The notes under the pieces are model-generated. The model saw only the letters and a list, made by a program, of their open reading frames with translations, ran no database searches and was not told the DNA's origin. From contig NZ_CP125295.1 of NCBI RefSeq assembly GCF_030412785.1, positions 434,001 through 498,000 on the forward strand: a stretch of DNA of 64,000 bases, in the 5' to 3' direction. Below are positions 37,975 through 48,391 of this stretch, piece by piece (position 1 is the stretch's first letter; every line of letters begins with the position of its first letter). The DNA is from Paraburkholderia sabiae. GTDB lineage: Bacteria > Pseudomonadota > Gammaproteobacteria > Burkholderiales > Burkholderiaceae. Position numbers and translations under genes: made by a program.

Positions 37975-39051
37975 TCAGAACGTGTAGCCGACTTCGGCCG
38001 CGCGGCCTTCGAGGTCGTCGAGCAGTTTCGCGAACGGCACGAGCGGCCGGTAGCGTTCACACACCTTGCGCGCATAACCGATGAAACGCGGCAGATCCGC
38101 CATGTAATGCGGCTTGCTGTCGCGATAGTTGATCCGGCAGAACAGTCCCAGCACCTTGATGTGCCGTTGCAGTCCCATCCATTCGATCTGTCGGTAAAAC
38201 TCGCCGAAGTCGGGATCGACGGGCAAGCCGGCCTTTTTCGCGCGCTCCCAGTAATAAGCGAAGCAGTCGAGTTCGAACTCCTCGTCCCAGCCGATGAACG
38301 CATCGCGCAACAGCGACGCGACGTCGTAGGTGATCGGGCCGTACACAGCGTCCTGGAAATCGAGAACGCCGGGATTCGGACTCGCGATCATCAGATTGCG
38401 CGGCATGAAATCGCGCAGCATGAAGACCTGTGGCTGCGCCATCGCGCTCGCGACCAGCAGCGCAAACGTGCGATCGAGCACGCCGCGCGTGTTGTCGTCG
38501 ACCTCGCGGCCCAGATGCCGGCCGATGAACCATTCCGGCATCAGCTCCATCTCGCGGCGCAGGAACGCTTCGTCGAACGGTGGCAGCACGTCGTCGCGCG
38601 ACGCGAGCTGCCAGCGGATCAGCGCATCGAGCGCGGCGCGCATCAGCTGTTTCGCTTCGGCAGGACTGCTGTCACGCAAGGTGGACAGATACGACTGCGT
38701 GCCGAGATCGGTGACGAGCATGAAGCCCGCGTCGAGATCGACTTCGAGCACGCGCGGCACATGCACGCCCGCGTCGGCCAGCAAACCGGCCACCTGGACG
38801 AATTCGCGGCACTTTTCGGGCGGCGGTGCGTCGACGGCAATGACTGTCGATGCCCCGCCCGCCAGCTCGGCGCCGCTCCCCGCGAGGCGGAAATAACGGC
38901 GAAAGCTCGCGTCGGCGGAAGCCGGCTGAAGGGTGGCGAGGTCGAGACGGTAGCGGTCGGCGTGAGTGCGCAGCCAGCCGTTGAGAAGCTCGAGTCGTGT
39001 GTCCGCCGTCGAAGAAGCGGATGTAAGGGAAGATGCAGGGGAATGCGTCAT
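37975..39051 (-). CDS. amgK: N-acetylmuramate/N-acetylglucosamine anomeric kinase AmgK
   Basis: A 358-residue aminoglycoside-phosphotransferase-fold kinase, starting MTHSPASSLTSASSTADTRL; an upstream in-frame extension across the lptD promoter is rejected. ASFRRYFRL (about residues 47-55) is the family N-lobe feature, and RDFMPRNLM with VLDFQDAVYGP gives the catalytic and metal-binding loops. It phosphorylates C1 of MurNAc. Paired with murU downstream and divergent from lptD. Confidence 0.92.
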   Translation of the reverse strand: MTHSPASSLTSASSTADTRLELLNGWLRTHADRYRLDLATLQPASADASFRRYFRLAGSGAELAGGASTVIAVDAPPPEKCREFVQVAGLLADAGVHVPRVLEVDLDAGFMLVTDLGTQSYLSTLRDSSPAEAKQLMRAALDALIRWQLASRDDVLPPFDEAFLRREMELMPEWFIGRHLGREVDDNTRGVLDRTFALLVASAMAQPQVFMLRDFMPRNLMIASPNPGVLDFQDAVYGPITYDVASLLRDAFIGWDEEFELDCFAYYWERAKKAGLPVDPDFGEFYRQIEWMGLQRHIKVLGLFCRINYRDSKPHYMADLPRFIGYARKVCERYRPLVPFAKLLDDLEGRAAEVGYTF

Positions 39052-39113
39052 GAAAAGCAGGCGACAAAATCGGGGTGGGCAACGTCTTGCCATATAATAC
39101 CCCACGACTTTTT

Positions 39114-39130
39114 TGACGCGACTCGCGTCA
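39114..39130. promoter_or_regulatory. 17-bp perfect palindrome between amgK and lptD
   Basis: TGACGCGA-C-TCGCGTCA with a single central base, in the 226-bp divergent region. The size and symmetry suit a dimeric regulator controlling amgK-murU, lptD or both. TATAAT at 39093-39098 lies 15 bases away. The regulator is unknown. Confidence 0.5.
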
Positions 39131-39277
39131 GTTCTCGCGCATCTCGCTGGATCGCCCGCCTTACCGCTGCATGAATCGTCAATAGTTGTGCATTCGATGC
39201 CCGATTGCACAGGCGGCAACTCGTGACTGATGACCGGGCACATGAACTGACAGCAGGGCCGATACGCCAAACGATAC

Positions 39278-41644
39278 ATGCCGCCCAGACAGCTTTTCCC
39301 AATCACTCCCTCCTCTGACGGCCTGCCGCGCAGAAGGCGGCTCGCAGCGGCGCTGATCGCCGTGCCGGGTCTGCTGCCCGCGCTCTCGCACGCGCAGCTG
39401 GCGGGGGAGGCGGCGCAGGCGCAGCCGATAGACGCGCCGTGGGGCCTGCGGCTGGCTCCACAACTCGAAGATCACTCGACGCCCGACGGCCAGAGTCCCG
39501 CCACCTTCGTGCTGGGCGACTCGACCACGGGCACAGCCGATCAGGACATCGCAGCCAAAGGCTCCGCTGAAGTCCGTCGCGGCACATCGGCGCTCAAGGC
39601 CGACGCGCTTCATTACGATCAGGATACGGACATGGCCGATGCATACGGCAATGTCCATCTGTCCGGTAACGGCGCCCGCTTCGCGGGCCCGGAAGCGCAC
39701 ATGAAGCTCGAGTCGAGCGAAGGCTTCATGACCACGCCGAAGTACCACTTCAACGTGACGGGCGGGTCGGGCAGCGCGGAGCGCGTCGATCTGCTCGACA
39801 ACGAGCGCTCTGTCTTCACGCGCGGCACCTACACGGCGTGCCAGTGCGAGGAAGATCCCGCGTGGTACATCAAGGGCAGCGAGTTCGATTTCGACACGGG
39901 CGCCGACAACGGCGTCGCGCACAACGGCGTGCTGTTCTTCGAGGGCGTGCCCGTCTTCGCGAGCCCGTGGCTGTCGTTCCCGTTGTCGGGCGCACGGCGC
40001 AGCGGCCTGTTGCCGCCGACGGCCTCGCTCAGTTCGACCAACGGCTTCGAGCTGTCGCTGCCGTACTACTTCAACATTGCGCCGAACCGCGATCTGACGG
40101 TCACGCCGCGCATCCTGTCGAAGCGCGGCGTGCAGTTGCAGTCGACCTTCCGGTATCTGTCGCCAACGTATAGCGGTTCGATCACGGGCGAATATCTGCC
40201 CGACGACAAGATCACGCACACGAACCGCTACGCGCTGTACATCCAGCACAACCAGAACTTCGGTTCGGGGTTCGGCGGGTACATCTACTACAACAAGGTC
40301 TCGGACAATACCTATCCGGAAGACCTTGCATCGACGACGAACCAGTTCCTGAACGGCACGCAGCTGCTGTATCAGCAGGAAGCGGGTTTGACGTACAACA
40401 ACGGGCCGTGGTCCGTGCTCGCGCGCGAGCAGCACTGGCAGACGCTGTCGCCGTCCACCGCGCCGTACGGCCGCGAGCCGCAGTTGAACGTGAAGTACAC
40501 GAAGTACAACGTCGGCGGCTTCGACTTCGGCGCGGAAGCCGACTACACGCGCTTTCGCATCACCACGGCGGACGCGACGGAAGGCGATCGCGTCGTCTTC
40601 AATCCGTACCTGTCGTACTCCGTCATCGGTCCGGGTTACTTCGTCACGCCGAAGGTGCAATGGCACTTCGCGTCGTACGACCTGAGCAACATCGGCACGG
40701 GCTCGCCCGCGAACCAGCCGAAGAACTTCACGGAATCGGTGCCGACGTTCTCGTTCGACACCGGCCTGATCTTCGACCGCTCGGTGCGGATTTTCGGCGA
40801 GGACTATATCCAGACGCTAGAACCGCGTCTGTACTACGTCTACACGCCGTATCGCAACCAGAGCTTCGCGCCGCTGTTCGACACGGCGGAATCGGACTTC
40901 GGTCTCGCCGAAATCTTCACGCCGAACACGTTCGTCGGTAACGACCGGATCGCCGACGCGAACCGCCTGACGGCCGCGCTCACCACGCGTTTCCTGAACC
41001 CGGCAACGGGCGACGAACGCGCGCGCTTCGTGATCGCGCAGCAGTACTATTTCCGCGATCAGCGCGTCACGCTGAACCAGACGCAGACCACGGAACAGGC
41101 GACGCATTCGGACCTGATTCTCGGCGCGTCCCTGAAGCTCGGGGCCGGTTTCGCCTCGGAAACCGCGTTCCAATATAATGCGGACAACAATCAGCTGGTC
41201 AAGACCAGTGTCGGCTTCGGATACAGCCCCGAATCCGGCAAGGTCGTCAACGTCGGCTACCGGTACACGCGCGCCAACACGACGCTCGACAATCAGCCGA
41301 TCAACCAGCTGCTGATCTCGGGACAGTGGCCGCTCATGCATCGGGTCTACGGCGTCGGGCGGATCAATTACGACCTGAAAGGCCATCGCGCCGTCGACGC
41401 GCTTCTCGGCGTGCAATACGACGCGGATTGCTGGACGCTCGGCGTCGGGTTCCAGCGCTACGCCAACGGGGTCAACTCGACGGGCAGTCAGACGGCCGGC
41501 ACGCGGGTGCTCGCGCAGCTGACGTTCAAGGGGCTGTCGAGTGTCGACAACGGTCTGATGTCGGCGTTCCGCGCCAGCGTGGCGGGCTATCAGCCGCTGC
41601 CGCCGCCGCCGCCGCCCGAATCGCAGTTCAACAACTACGAATGA
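39278..41644 (+). CDS. lptD: LPS assembly outer-membrane protein LptD
   Basis: A 788-residue precursor. A basic N-terminus and hydrophobic stretch ([19 protein letters not shown], about residues 23-41) form the signal peptide. The OstA-like N-terminal domain (about 75-200) precedes a large beta-barrel with many aromatic strand motifs. Cysteines at [10 protein letters not shown] and [11 protein letters not shown] are placed to form the interdomain disulfide. It inserts lipopolysaccharide into the outer leaflet together with LptE. It is followed by surA, its folding chaperone. Confidence 0.96.
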   Translation: MPPRQLFPITPSSDGLPRRRRLAAALIAVPGLLPALSHAQLAGEAAQAQPIDAPWGLRLAPQLEDHSTPDGQSPATFVLGDSTTGTADQDIAAKGSAEVRRGTSALKADALHYDQDTDMADAYGNVHLSGNGARFAGPEAHMKLESSEGFMTTPKYHFNVTGGSGSAERVDLLDNERSVFTRGTYTACQCEEDPAWYIKGSEFDFDTGADNGVAHNGVLFFEGVPVFASPWLSFPLSGARRSGLLPPTASLSSTNGFELSLPYYFNIAPNRDLTVTPRILSKRGVQLQSTFRYLSPTYSGSITGEYLPDDKITHTNRYALYIQHNQNFGSGFGGYIYYNKVSDNTYPEDLASTTNQFLNGTQLLYQQEAGLTYNNGPWSVLAREQHWQTLSPSTAPYGREPQLNVKYTKYNVGGFDFGAEADYTRFRITTADATEGDRVVFNPYLSYSVIGPGYFVTPKVQWHFASYDLSNIGTGSPANQPKNFTESVPTFSFDTGLIFDRSVRIFGEDYIQTLEPRLYYVYTPYRNQSFAPLFDTAESDFGLAEIFTPNTFVGNDRIADANRLTAALTTRFLNPATGDERARFVIAQQYYFRDQRVTLNQTQTTEQATHSDLILGASLKLGAGFASETAFQYNADNNQLVKTSVGFGYSPESGKVVNVGYRYTRANTTLDNQPINQLLISGQWPLMHRVYGVGRINYDLKGHRAVDALLGVQYDADCWTLGVGFQRYANGVNSTGSQTAGTRVLAQLTFKGLSSVDNGLMSAFRASVAGYQPLPPPPPPESQFNNYE

Positions 41645-41793
41645 GCGGGTCGCGGGTAACAGACCGATGCCGCGTCGTTCGCAGAACAGAAACGCAACTT
41701 GTTGCATGGGATCCGGGTAAGGCGCCAACGCGCCCACCCAGGTCGAAAGACGGGCCGAGCGTGCCCGACATCTTTGGAGTATCTGTGGCAATC

Positions 41794-43188
41794 ATGAAAA
41801 AGCTTCGCCTGGCAACGTTCGCGACCGGCTTCGCTGCGGCCGCTTCCATTCTGCTGGCCGGACCCGCGCACGCGCAGGCACTGGGCGGCAACAGCAATGC
41901 ACAAACGGTCGATACGATCGCGGCTGTCGTCAATAACGGGGTCATCACGCAGCGCGAGCTGGACATGCGCGTCGGCCTGATCACGAAGCGCCTGACCCAG
42001 CAGCACGCGCCCATTCCTCCCGCCGACCAGCTGCGCCAGCAGGTGCTGAACCAGATGGTGCTCGAACGCATCCAGCTGCAGAAGGCGCGCGAAGACGGCA
42101 TCACGGTCGACGACGCGACCGTGCAGCGCACGCTCGAACGTCTCGCCCAGGCGAACAACATGCAGCTCGACATGTACCGCGCGCGTATCGAGGCGCAAGG
42201 CGTGCCCTGGTCGACCTTCATGGGCGACGCGAAGACGGAACTGATCCTGTCGCGTCTGCGCGAAAAGGAAGTCGACAGCAAGATCACCGTGTCGGACGCG
42301 GAAGTGGCGAACTACATCGCAAGTCAGCGCGGCCCGACGGCTGGTCTGACGAGCGACCTGCACATGGAGCACATCCTCCTGAAGGCGCCGCTCAACGCAT
42401 CGCAGACGGACATCGAAGCCGCTCAGGCGAAGGCGAACTCGCTGCTGCAGGAAGCCTTGAAGGGCGACAACTTCGAAAAGCTCGCGAAGAACAATTCGCA
42501 GGCAGCCGATGCGTCGAAGGGCGGCGATCTGGGCTTTCAGGCGCCGTCGAAACTGCCGCCTGAATTCGTGACGGCGTCTTCGACGCTGCGTCCGGGCCAG
42601 GTCAATCCGTCCGTGATCCGCACCAACGACGGCTTCGAGATCGTGCGTCTCGTCGAGCGCCGTTCGGGCCAGGGCTCGACTTCCGCCGACTCGACGAAGC
42701 TCACGCAGACGCACGTGCGTCACATCCTGCTGCGTGTCGGCGACGGCATGTCGGAACCGCAGGCGCGTCAGAAGCTGCTCGAAATCCGCCAGGAAATCGA
42801 AGCGGGCCAAGGCGACTTCGACAAGTTCGCGCGCACGTATTCGCAGGACGGCTCGGCGTCGCAAGGCGGCGATCTCGGCTGGATCAGCCCGGGCGAGACG
42901 GTTCCCGAGTTCGAACGCGCGATGAATTCGCTGCAGGACAACCAGATCAGCCAGCCCGTGCGAAGCGAGTACGGCTACCACCTGATCCAGGTGCTCGGCC
43001 GCCGCGAGGCGGAAGGCTCGGTTTCGCAGCAGATGGACCTCGCGCGCCAGGCGATCGGCCAGCGCAAGGCGGAACAGGCGTATGCCGACTGGCTGCGTGA
43101 ACTGCGCGACACCGCGTATGTCGATTACAAGGCAGGCCCATACTCGGGTACGCCCGCGGGCACGTCCGCGGACAACTCCGCGCAATAA
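41794..43188 (+). CDS. surA: Periplasmic peptidyl-prolyl isomerase/chaperone SurA
   Basis: A 464-residue periplasmic chaperone starting [20 protein letters not shown], a clear signal peptide ending at AHAQA; a long in-frame extension back into lptD is rejected. An N-terminal SurA helical domain ([19 protein letters not shown]) is followed by two parvulin PpiC domains, each with a GGDLG motif (SKGGDLGFQ and SQGGDLGWI). It helps fold outer-membrane proteins, LptD included. Confidence 0.95.
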   Translation: MKKLRLATFATGFAAAASILLAGPAHAQALGGNSNAQTVDTIAAVVNNGVITQRELDMRVGLITKRLTQQHAPIPPADQLRQQVLNQMVLERIQLQKAREDGITVDDATVQRTLERLAQANNMQLDMYRARIEAQGVPWSTFMGDAKTELILSRLREKEVDSKITVSDAEVANYIASQRGPTAGLTSDLHMEHILLKAPLNASQTDIEAAQAKANSLLQEALKGDNFEKLAKNNSQAADASKGGDLGFQAPSKLPPEFVTASSTLRPGQVNPSVIRTNDGFEIVRLVERRSGQGSTSADSTKLTQTHVRHILLRVGDGMSEPQARQKLLEIRQEIEAGQGDFDKFARTYSQDGSASQGGDLGWISPGETVPEFERAMNSLQDNQISQPVRSEYGYHLIQVLGRREAEGSVSQQMDLARQAIGQRKAEQAYADWLRELRDTAYVDYKAGPYSGTPAGTSADNSAQ

Positions 43189-43202
43189 CCTCTGGAATCG
43201 TC

Positions 43203-44204
43203 ATGACCGCTGCCCAGCCCTCGAACGCTCCGCTGAACATCGCGATCACTACGGGCGAGCCGGCTGGCGTCGGTCCTGAACTGACGGCACAGGCGCTCGC
43301 CGCGGCGGGCGCGCATTGGCCGGACGCGCATTTCACGGTGCTCGGCGACAGCGGTCTGATGACGGAGCGCGCGAAGGCCGTCGGGATCGACTGGGCGGCG
43401 CAGCAGGGCGCGCGCATCGCCACGCAGCATCATGCGCTTGCCGTGCCCGCGCAGGCCGGCAAGCTCGACGCGCAGAACGGGCCGTATGTGCTCGGTCTGC
43501 TGGATGCCGCAATCGACGGCGCGGTTGCGGGCACGTTCGATGCCATCGTCACCGCGCCGCTCCAGAAGAGCACGATCAACGATGCCGGTGTGCCGTTCAC
43601 CGGCCACACCGAATATCTGGCCGAGCGCACCCACACGCCGCATGTCGTGATGATGCTGGCGGGTACGGGCGCAAGGCCGTTGCGCGTTGCACTCGCGACC
43701 ACGCATCTGCCGCTGAAGGATGTGTCGGCGGCATTGACGGTCGACGGCATCGTCGACACGCTGCGCATCATCGACCACGACTTGCGTCATCATTTCGGCT
43801 TGCCCGCGCCGCGCATTCTCGTCACCGGCCTGAATCCGCATGCGGGCGAAAACGGCTATCTGGGCCGCGAGGAAATCGATGTGATCTCGCCCGCGCTGAA
43901 ACTGGCGAACGGGCAGGGCATCGACGCGCGCGGCCCGTATCCTGCCGATACGCTTTTCCAGCCGCGTTATCTGAATGAGGCCGATTGCGTGCTCGCGATG
44001 TTCCACGATCAGGGCTTGCCCGTGCTCAAGTACGCGACCTTCGGCGAAGGCATCAATGTGACGCTGGGTTTGCCGATCATTCGCACGTCCGTTGATCACG
44101 GCACGGCGCTCGATCTTGCCGGCACCGGCCGCGCGGACGCGGGCAGCCTGATCGCCGCGATCGACACAGCAGTTTTCATGGCGCGCAACCGGCGCGTCGC
44201 GTGA
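43203..44204 (+). CDS. pdxA: 4-hydroxythreonine-4-phosphate dehydrogenase PdxA
   Basis: A 333-residue NAD-dependent enzyme of pyridoxal phosphate synthesis. It opens [20 protein letters not shown], and has [21 protein letters not shown] (metal histidine), [13 protein letters not shown] and [12 protein letters not shown], all PdxA signatures. It starts 14 bases after surA and ends 20 bases before ksgA, an order shared with many proteobacteria. Confidence 0.97.
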   Translation: MTAAQPSNAPLNIAITTGEPAGVGPELTAQALAAAGAHWPDAHFTVLGDSGLMTERAKAVGIDWAAQQGARIATQHHALAVPAQAGKLDAQNGPYVLGLLDAAIDGAVAGTFDAIVTAPLQKSTINDAGVPFTGHTEYLAERTHTPHVVMMLAGTGARPLRVALATTHLPLKDVSAALTVDGIVDTLRIIDHDLRHHFGLPAPRILVTGLNPHAGENGYLGREEIDVISPALKLANGQGIDARGPYPADTLFQPRYLNEADCVLAMFHDQGLPVLKYATFGEGINVTLGLPIIRTSVDHGTALDLAGTGRADAGSLIAAIDTAVFMARNRRVA

Positions 44205-44224
44205 TTTTTTCGTAGCTTCTTTCG

Positions 44225-45055
44225 ATGTCGAACAGTTCAAGCAAACAGCACCAGGGCCACTTCGCGCGCAAGCGCTTCGGACAGAATTTTCTGGTCGACC
44301 TGGGCATTATCGATTCGATTGTCGACGTGATCCGTCCGCAACGCGGCGAGCGCATGGTCGAAATCGGGCCGGGGCTGGGCGCGCTCACGGAACCGCTGAT
44401 CGAGCGTCTCGCGACGCCCGAAGCGCCGCTGCATGCCGTCGAATTGGACCGCGATCTGATCGGGCGTCTGAAGAAGAAATTCGGCGATCTGCTCGAACTG
44501 CACGAAGGCGACGCGCTCGCGTTCGACTTCGGCTCGCTCGCGGCCGAGGGTGACAAGCCGAGTCTGCGCATCGTCGGCAATCTGCCGTACAACATTTCCA
44601 GCCCGCTGCTGTTTCATCTCGCCACGTTCGCCGAGCGTGTGATCGATCAGCATTTCATGCTGCAGAACGAAGTGGTGGAGCGGATGATCGCGGAGCCGGG
44701 CAGCAAGGCGTTCAGCCGGTTGTCGGTGATGCTGCAGTATCGCTATGTGATCGACAAGCTGCTCGACGTGCCGCCCGAATCGTTCCAGCCGCCGCCGAAG
44801 GTCGACTCGGCCATCGTCCGCATGATTCCGTACGCGCCGCACGAACTGCCCACCGTCGATCAGACGACGCTCGGCGAAGTCGTGACGGCCGCGTTTTCGC
44901 AGCGTCGCAAGATGTTGCGCAACACGTTGTCCGCGTATCGCGATACCGTCGATTTCGAAGCGCTCGGTTTCGATCTGCAACGCCGCGCCGAGGACGTGCC
45001 CGTTGCGGAATATGTGGCCGTTGCGCAGGCGGTATCGGCGGCATCGGCCCGCTAG
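44225..45055 (+). CDS. ksgA: 16S rRNA dimethyladenosine transferase KsgA/RsmA
   Basis: A 276-residue SAM-dependent enzyme that dimethylates two adjacent adenines near the 3' end of 16S rRNA. The SAM motif is [15 protein letters not shown] (about residues 44-58), and the catalytic [12 protein letters not shown] (about 120-131) is intact. [10 protein letters not shown] is the standard opening. It is the last gene of the lptD-surA-pdxA-ksgA run; an intrinsic terminator follows. Confidence 0.97.
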   Translation: MSNSSSKQHQGHFARKRFGQNFLVDLGIIDSIVDVIRPQRGERMVEIGPGLGALTEPLIERLATPEAPLHAVELDRDLIGRLKKKFGDLLELHEGDALAFDFGSLAAEGDKPSLRIVGNLPYNISSPLLFHLATFAERVIDQHFMLQNEVVERMIAEPGSKAFSRLSVMLQYRYVIDKLLDVPPESFQPPPKVDSAIVRMIPYAPHELPTVDQTTLGEVVTAAFSQRRKMLRNTLSAYRDTVDFEALGFDLQRRAEDVPVAEYVAVAQAVSAASAR

Positions 45056-45116
45056 CGCATCGATCGGCAACGTTAAATCGTTGCGTTCACACAGACCGAC
45101 GCAGTTCCTTGTAGAC

Positions 45117-45142
45117 AGCCCGCAACACGCGGGCTTTCTTTT
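45117..45142 (+). terminator. Intrinsic terminator after ksgA
   Basis: The stem AGCCCGC pairs with GCGGGCT around AACAC and is followed by TTCTTTTA. It is correctly placed about 60 bases after the ksgA stop and ends the lptD-ksgA unit. Confidence 0.85.
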
Positions 45143-45273
45143 ATCTTCCTGACTCTTCATACAGATTACTCTTACGCTTGCTTGCGTTCGCCTATTCGCG
45201 CGCCAGCGACGCCGCACCGCTTTAAGACATTCCCACGCAATTCAAATGCATGCAGGATGAATCAGGAGACGGT

Positions 45274-46401
45274 ATGACGAAGGTGAGCAAGAGGCTGAAG
45301 GTCTGCGCGTGGGCCGCGATGTCGCCTGCATTGATGTGCGGAACGGCGCAAGCGCAATCGAGCGTCACCTTGTACGGCATCGTCGATGAAAGCGTCCGCT
45401 ACATGACGCACGTGAACAAGAACGGCGACTCGAGCGTGGGGCTCGGCAACGGCGGCATGTCGGAAAGCCGTTGGGGCTTGCGCGGCGTCGAGGATCTGGG
45501 CGGCGGCTGGTCTACCTTCTTCAAGCTTGAAAACCGTATCTACATCAACAGCGGTCAGAGCGATCCGACGCTGCCGTTTTTCAACGAAGCGCAGATCGGC
45601 GTGCAATCGTCGTCGTACGGCAAGCTGATTTTCGGGCGTATGCCGAATGTGCTGATCGAGGGGATTACGATCGGCGGCTACGGCAGCAATCCGTGGATTC
45701 CGTACAACTTCAGCTTCCAGCCGGAAGTGACGATGTCGGGCGGCATCTGGACGAGCAATCAGGTGCAGTATCAGGCGCGCGCGCATGACGTGATGTTATC
45801 GGTTGCGTATGCGTTTGGTGGCGTGGCAGGGCATACGTCGTATGGCTCGCAGTTCGGCGCGGCCGCTGCGTATGCGCCGAGCGGCGGACCGGTGAACCTC
45901 GGCGGCGCGTACGAAGAGACGCGCGATTCCATCAACGGCAGCACCGCGAAGGCCTGGACCTTCGGTGCGTCGTACACGTGGAACCAGACGCGCTTTGCGC
46001 TCGGCTATATCGTGAATCAGAACGATGCGGGCTTTTCGAACTTCGCGAACGGGCCGTTCACGGCGCCTGTGCTCGCGGCGCTCAAGTACACGGATTTTTC
46101 ACGGCGTCGGATGATATTGGGCGGCATCACGCAGCAGGTCGGCGCCGCGTGGCATTTCGCAGCGAATGTCTGGCGGACATTGCAGGATGGCAAGACATCC
46201 GCGCAGGATGGCTCCGCGTGGCAGTATCAGCTGGTCGCCGACTACAGCCCGTCGAAGCGTACGGACGTTTATCTGGAAGGCGATTATGCGTTGTACCGCG
46301 GCGATCTGATCGGCGCGCAGTTGCAGGGTGTCAATGGGGTCGGGCTGGCGCAGAAGGGTTCGCAGATTGGCTTGATGGCGGGGCTGCGGCATCTATTCTG
46401 A
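45274..46401 (+). CDS. Gram-negative (Burkholderia-type) outer-membrane porin
   Basis: A 375-residue trimeric general porin of the OmpC-like group. The start MTKVSKRLKVC follows AGGAGACGGT; an in-frame ATG eight codons earlier is less good. The signal peptide ends at TAQAQ, after which QSSVTLYGIVDESVRY is the standard first strand. ESRWGLRGVEDLGGGWSTFF (loop/strand 2) and the terminal AGLRHLF with C-terminal Phe are typical. It should pass small hydrophilic solutes; specificity is not evident. Confidence 0.92.
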   Translation: MTKVSKRLKVCAWAAMSPALMCGTAQAQSSVTLYGIVDESVRYMTHVNKNGDSSVGLGNGGMSESRWGLRGVEDLGGGWSTFFKLENRIYINSGQSDPTLPFFNEAQIGVQSSSYGKLIFGRMPNVLIEGITIGGYGSNPWIPYNFSFQPEVTMSGGIWTSNQVQYQARAHDVMLSVAYAFGGVAGHTSYGSQFGAAAAYAPSGGPVNLGGAYEETRDSINGSTAKAWTFGASYTWNQTRFALGYIVNQNDAGFSNFANGPFTAPVLAALKYTDFSRRRMILGGITQQVGAAWHFAANVWRTLQDGKTSAQDGSAWQYQLVADYSPSKRTDVYLEGDYALYRGDLIGAQLQGVNGVGLAQKGSQIGLMAGLRHLF

Positions 46402-46478
46402 AAGTGTCGCTGAGCGGACGCGCGGCTTTTTCTGTACATTGACGTCCTCGACATTTTCACGCACCAAGGGAGTCCACG

Positions 46479-46865
46479 ATGCGCCTTCTTCACACCATGC
46501 TCCGAGTGGGCAATCTCGATCGTTCGATCAAGTTCTATACCGAGCTGCTCGGTATGAAAGTGCTGCGTCGCAATGATTATCCGGAAGGGAAGTTCACGCT
46601 GGCGTTCGTTGGGTATGAAGACGAGAAGGACGGCACGGTCATTGAGCTGACGCATAACTGGGACACTGAGTCGTATGACATGGGTAGCGCGTTTGGGCAC
46701 CTCGCTATCGAGGTGGAGGACGCGTATGCCGCGTGTGACAAGATCAAGGCGCAGGGCGGGACTGTTGTTCGCGAGGCGGGGCCTATGAAGCATGGCACGA
46801 CTGTTATCGCGTTTGTCACCGATCCTGACGGCTATAAGATCGAGTTTATTCAGAAGAAGTCTTAA
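46479..46865 (+). CDS. gloA: Lactoylglutathione lyase (glyoxalase I)
   Basis: A 128-residue glyoxalase I that isomerises the methylglyoxal-glutathione hemithioacetal. Metal ligands fit His5 ([13 protein letters not shown]), Glu near VIELTHNWD, His in [11 protein letters not shown] and Glu near KIEFIQ. Length and order match single-domain Ni-dependent bacterial GloA. Towards its 3' end, adjacent to repeat copy E, codons shift to T/G endings. Confidence 0.95.
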   Translation: MRLLHTMLRVGNLDRSIKFYTELLGMKVLRRNDYPEGKFTLAFVGYEDEKDGTVIELTHNWDTESYDMGSAFGHLAIEVEDAYAACDKIKAQGGTVVREAGPMKHGTTVIAFVTDPDGYKIEFIQKKS

Positions 46866-46880
46866 CGGTTTTTTGTTTGG

Positions 46881-46898
46881 TCTGCGACGCAGTCGCGG
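46881..46898 (+). repeat. Outer inverted repeat of copy E, left
   Basis: GTCTGCGACGCAGTCGCG, the exact reverse complement of 47443-47460. It extends the symmetry of copy E about 30-48 bp beyond its ends, making a 580-bp unit. Similar GTCGCAGAC blocks lie right of copies A and B. Confidence 0.85.
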
Positions 46899-46910
46899 TT
46901 TTTTTGCTGC

Positions 46911-47412
46911 GCTGGCATCCGCGATTTCGTATCGGTTGTTCATGCGTTGCCCCTGTGCGGGGCGGCAGTTACTTTCTTTGCCGCCGCAAAGAAAGTAACC
47001 AAAGAAAGCGGCTTCTAACCTCCGGTGCCTGCCAGCATAGCGCCGCGGCATGCCGCAGTTGAGCTGTCGCGCCGCGACGCGAACACTCCGTAGAAAGCCC
47101 GCAGTCACGCACGCGCGGCGTGAAGGGTTACCCTTGATTGGGGCACATGGGTCGCCTTGGTTTTGCGTCGGTATGTGCTTCGAAGTTGTGTGGTGTTGTC
47201 GCGCCGTGCGCGGTTGACTGCGGGCGCGTTCTACGGAGTGCGGACGTCGCTGTGCGACGGCTCAAGTGCGGCAGGCCGCGGCGCTATGCTGGCGGGCACC
47301 GGAGGTTTGAAGCGGCTTTCTTTGGTTACTTTCTTTGCCGCGGCAAAGAAAGTAACTGCCGCCCCGCACAGGGGCAACGCGAGCAAACCAAAGCGAAATC
47401 GCGGATGCCAGC
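46911..47412 (+). repeat. Palindromic intergenic element, copy E
   Basis: The most diverged and shortest copy (502 bp), between the convergent gloA and YgjP-like genes. Both arm hairpins are the short-T variant, with GTTACTTTCTTTGC pairing to GCAAAGAAAGTAAC. The core (about 47117-47212) has lost part of the sequence seen in other copies and reads GAAGGGTTACCCTTGATTGG at its start. An additional outer inverted repeat surrounds it. Confidence 0.88.
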
Positions 47413-47442
47413 GAAGAAAAACAAAAACAAAAAAACCAGATT

Positions 47443-47460
47443 CGCGACTGCGTCGCAGAC
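47443..47460 (-). repeat. Outer inverted repeat of copy E, right
   Basis: CGCGACTGCGTCGCAGAC, the exact complement of 46881-46898. Compare GCGACCAGCGTCGCAGAC right of copies A (2230-2247) and B (6192-6209). Confidence 0.85.
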
Positions 47461-47473
47461 AAAAAACCCACAC

Positions 47474-48331
47474 TCAAAGCGTCGGCAAAAGCTCCGGCGG
47501 ATGATGCTTAAGTGTCTGCCGTGCCTCACGAAACTCAGGAAAAATAGACTCAACAGTCTGCCAGAACCGCGGACTATGATTCATCTCGCGCAAATGCGCG
47601 AGCTCATGCGCTACGACATAATCGATGACCGACAGCGGAAAATGAATCAGCCGCCAGTTCAGGCGGATCTTCCCATCGCTCGAACAACTGCCCCAGCGCG
47701 TCGCCGCCGACGACAGCGCATACGCGCGATACGTCACCCCGAGCTTCTCCGCATACACATCGAGGCGCTCGCCGAAAATCCGCTTGGCCTCGCTTTGCAG
47801 CCAGCCCTGCACGCGATCCTTGATCTGCTGCGGATCGGCCTGCGCAGGCAGCGGCAATGCAAGCACGTTCTGCACAGCATCGTACGCAAGCAGGCCATTC
47901 ACAGCAGCGAGCGTCACCCGCACCGTATGCCCAAGATAAGGCACCTCAGCCCCATCCTTCCAGTCGACGCGCGGCATCACGCGCTGTTCAGTACGCGTCT
48001 GCCATTCGGTGAGTTTCGTGAAGATCCAGCGCTGCTTTTCGGCGATAGCCGTTTCGATATCGGCAAGCGTCACCCAGCGCGGCGCAGTGATCGTGAGCCC
48101 CGTGCTGTCGATTGCAAAACCAATCGAGCGGCGCGCCGAGCGCTTCAGCGCATAGTGCAACGTGCGCGCGCCAAGCGTGACGCTGCGCAGTTTCGAACCA
48201 TCGGGTGCGAGGGGCGCGGCGGGCCTGAGTTGCGGCGGCGCGGCGGATTTGCCCGGCTCGTCGAAGAGCGGCAGATCGAGTTGCCGGCTATCGAGCGCCG
48301 CAGCAGGCTGCGGCTTGGAAGACTTCTGCAT
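47474..48331 (-). CDS. YgjP-like metallopeptidase-fold protein (DUF45)
   Basis: A protein of about 285 residues from the ATG giving MQKSSKPQPAAAL; a GTG 12 codons upstream is an alternative. The N-terminal 60 residues are low-complexity. The C-terminal domain has the zinc motif HELAHLREMNHSPRFW (HExxH plus a further His) of the YgjP/DUF45 group, related to SprT-like proteases. E. coli YgjP has been reported to act on UTP, so peptidase activity is not assured. Last gene of the minus-strand cluster, 14 bases from the outer repeat of copy E. Confidence 0.82.
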   Translation of the reverse strand: MQKSSKPQPAAALDSRQLDLPLFDEPGKSAAPPQLRPAAPLAPDGSKLRSVTLGARTLHYALKRSARRSIGFAIDSTGLTITAPRWVTLADIETAIAEKQRWIFTKLTEWQTRTEQRVMPRVDWKDGAEVPYLGHTVRVTLAAVNGLLAYDAVQNVLALPLPAQADPQQIKDRVQGWLQSEAKRIFGERLDVYAEKLGVTYRAYALSSAATRWGSCSSDGKIRLNWRLIHFPLSVIDYVVAHELAHLREMNHSPRFWQTVESIFPEFREARQTLKHHPPELLPTL

Positions 48332-48391
48332 CGGACTCACTTCGCGCTGATACGCTGCACTACGCACGAGTGCGCTTTGCAGCGTGGCGCG

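Noticed and set aside
39093..39098. TATAAT as a definite lptD or amgK promoter
   Set aside because: No acceptable -35 at proper spacing in either direction; kept only as context for the palindrome.
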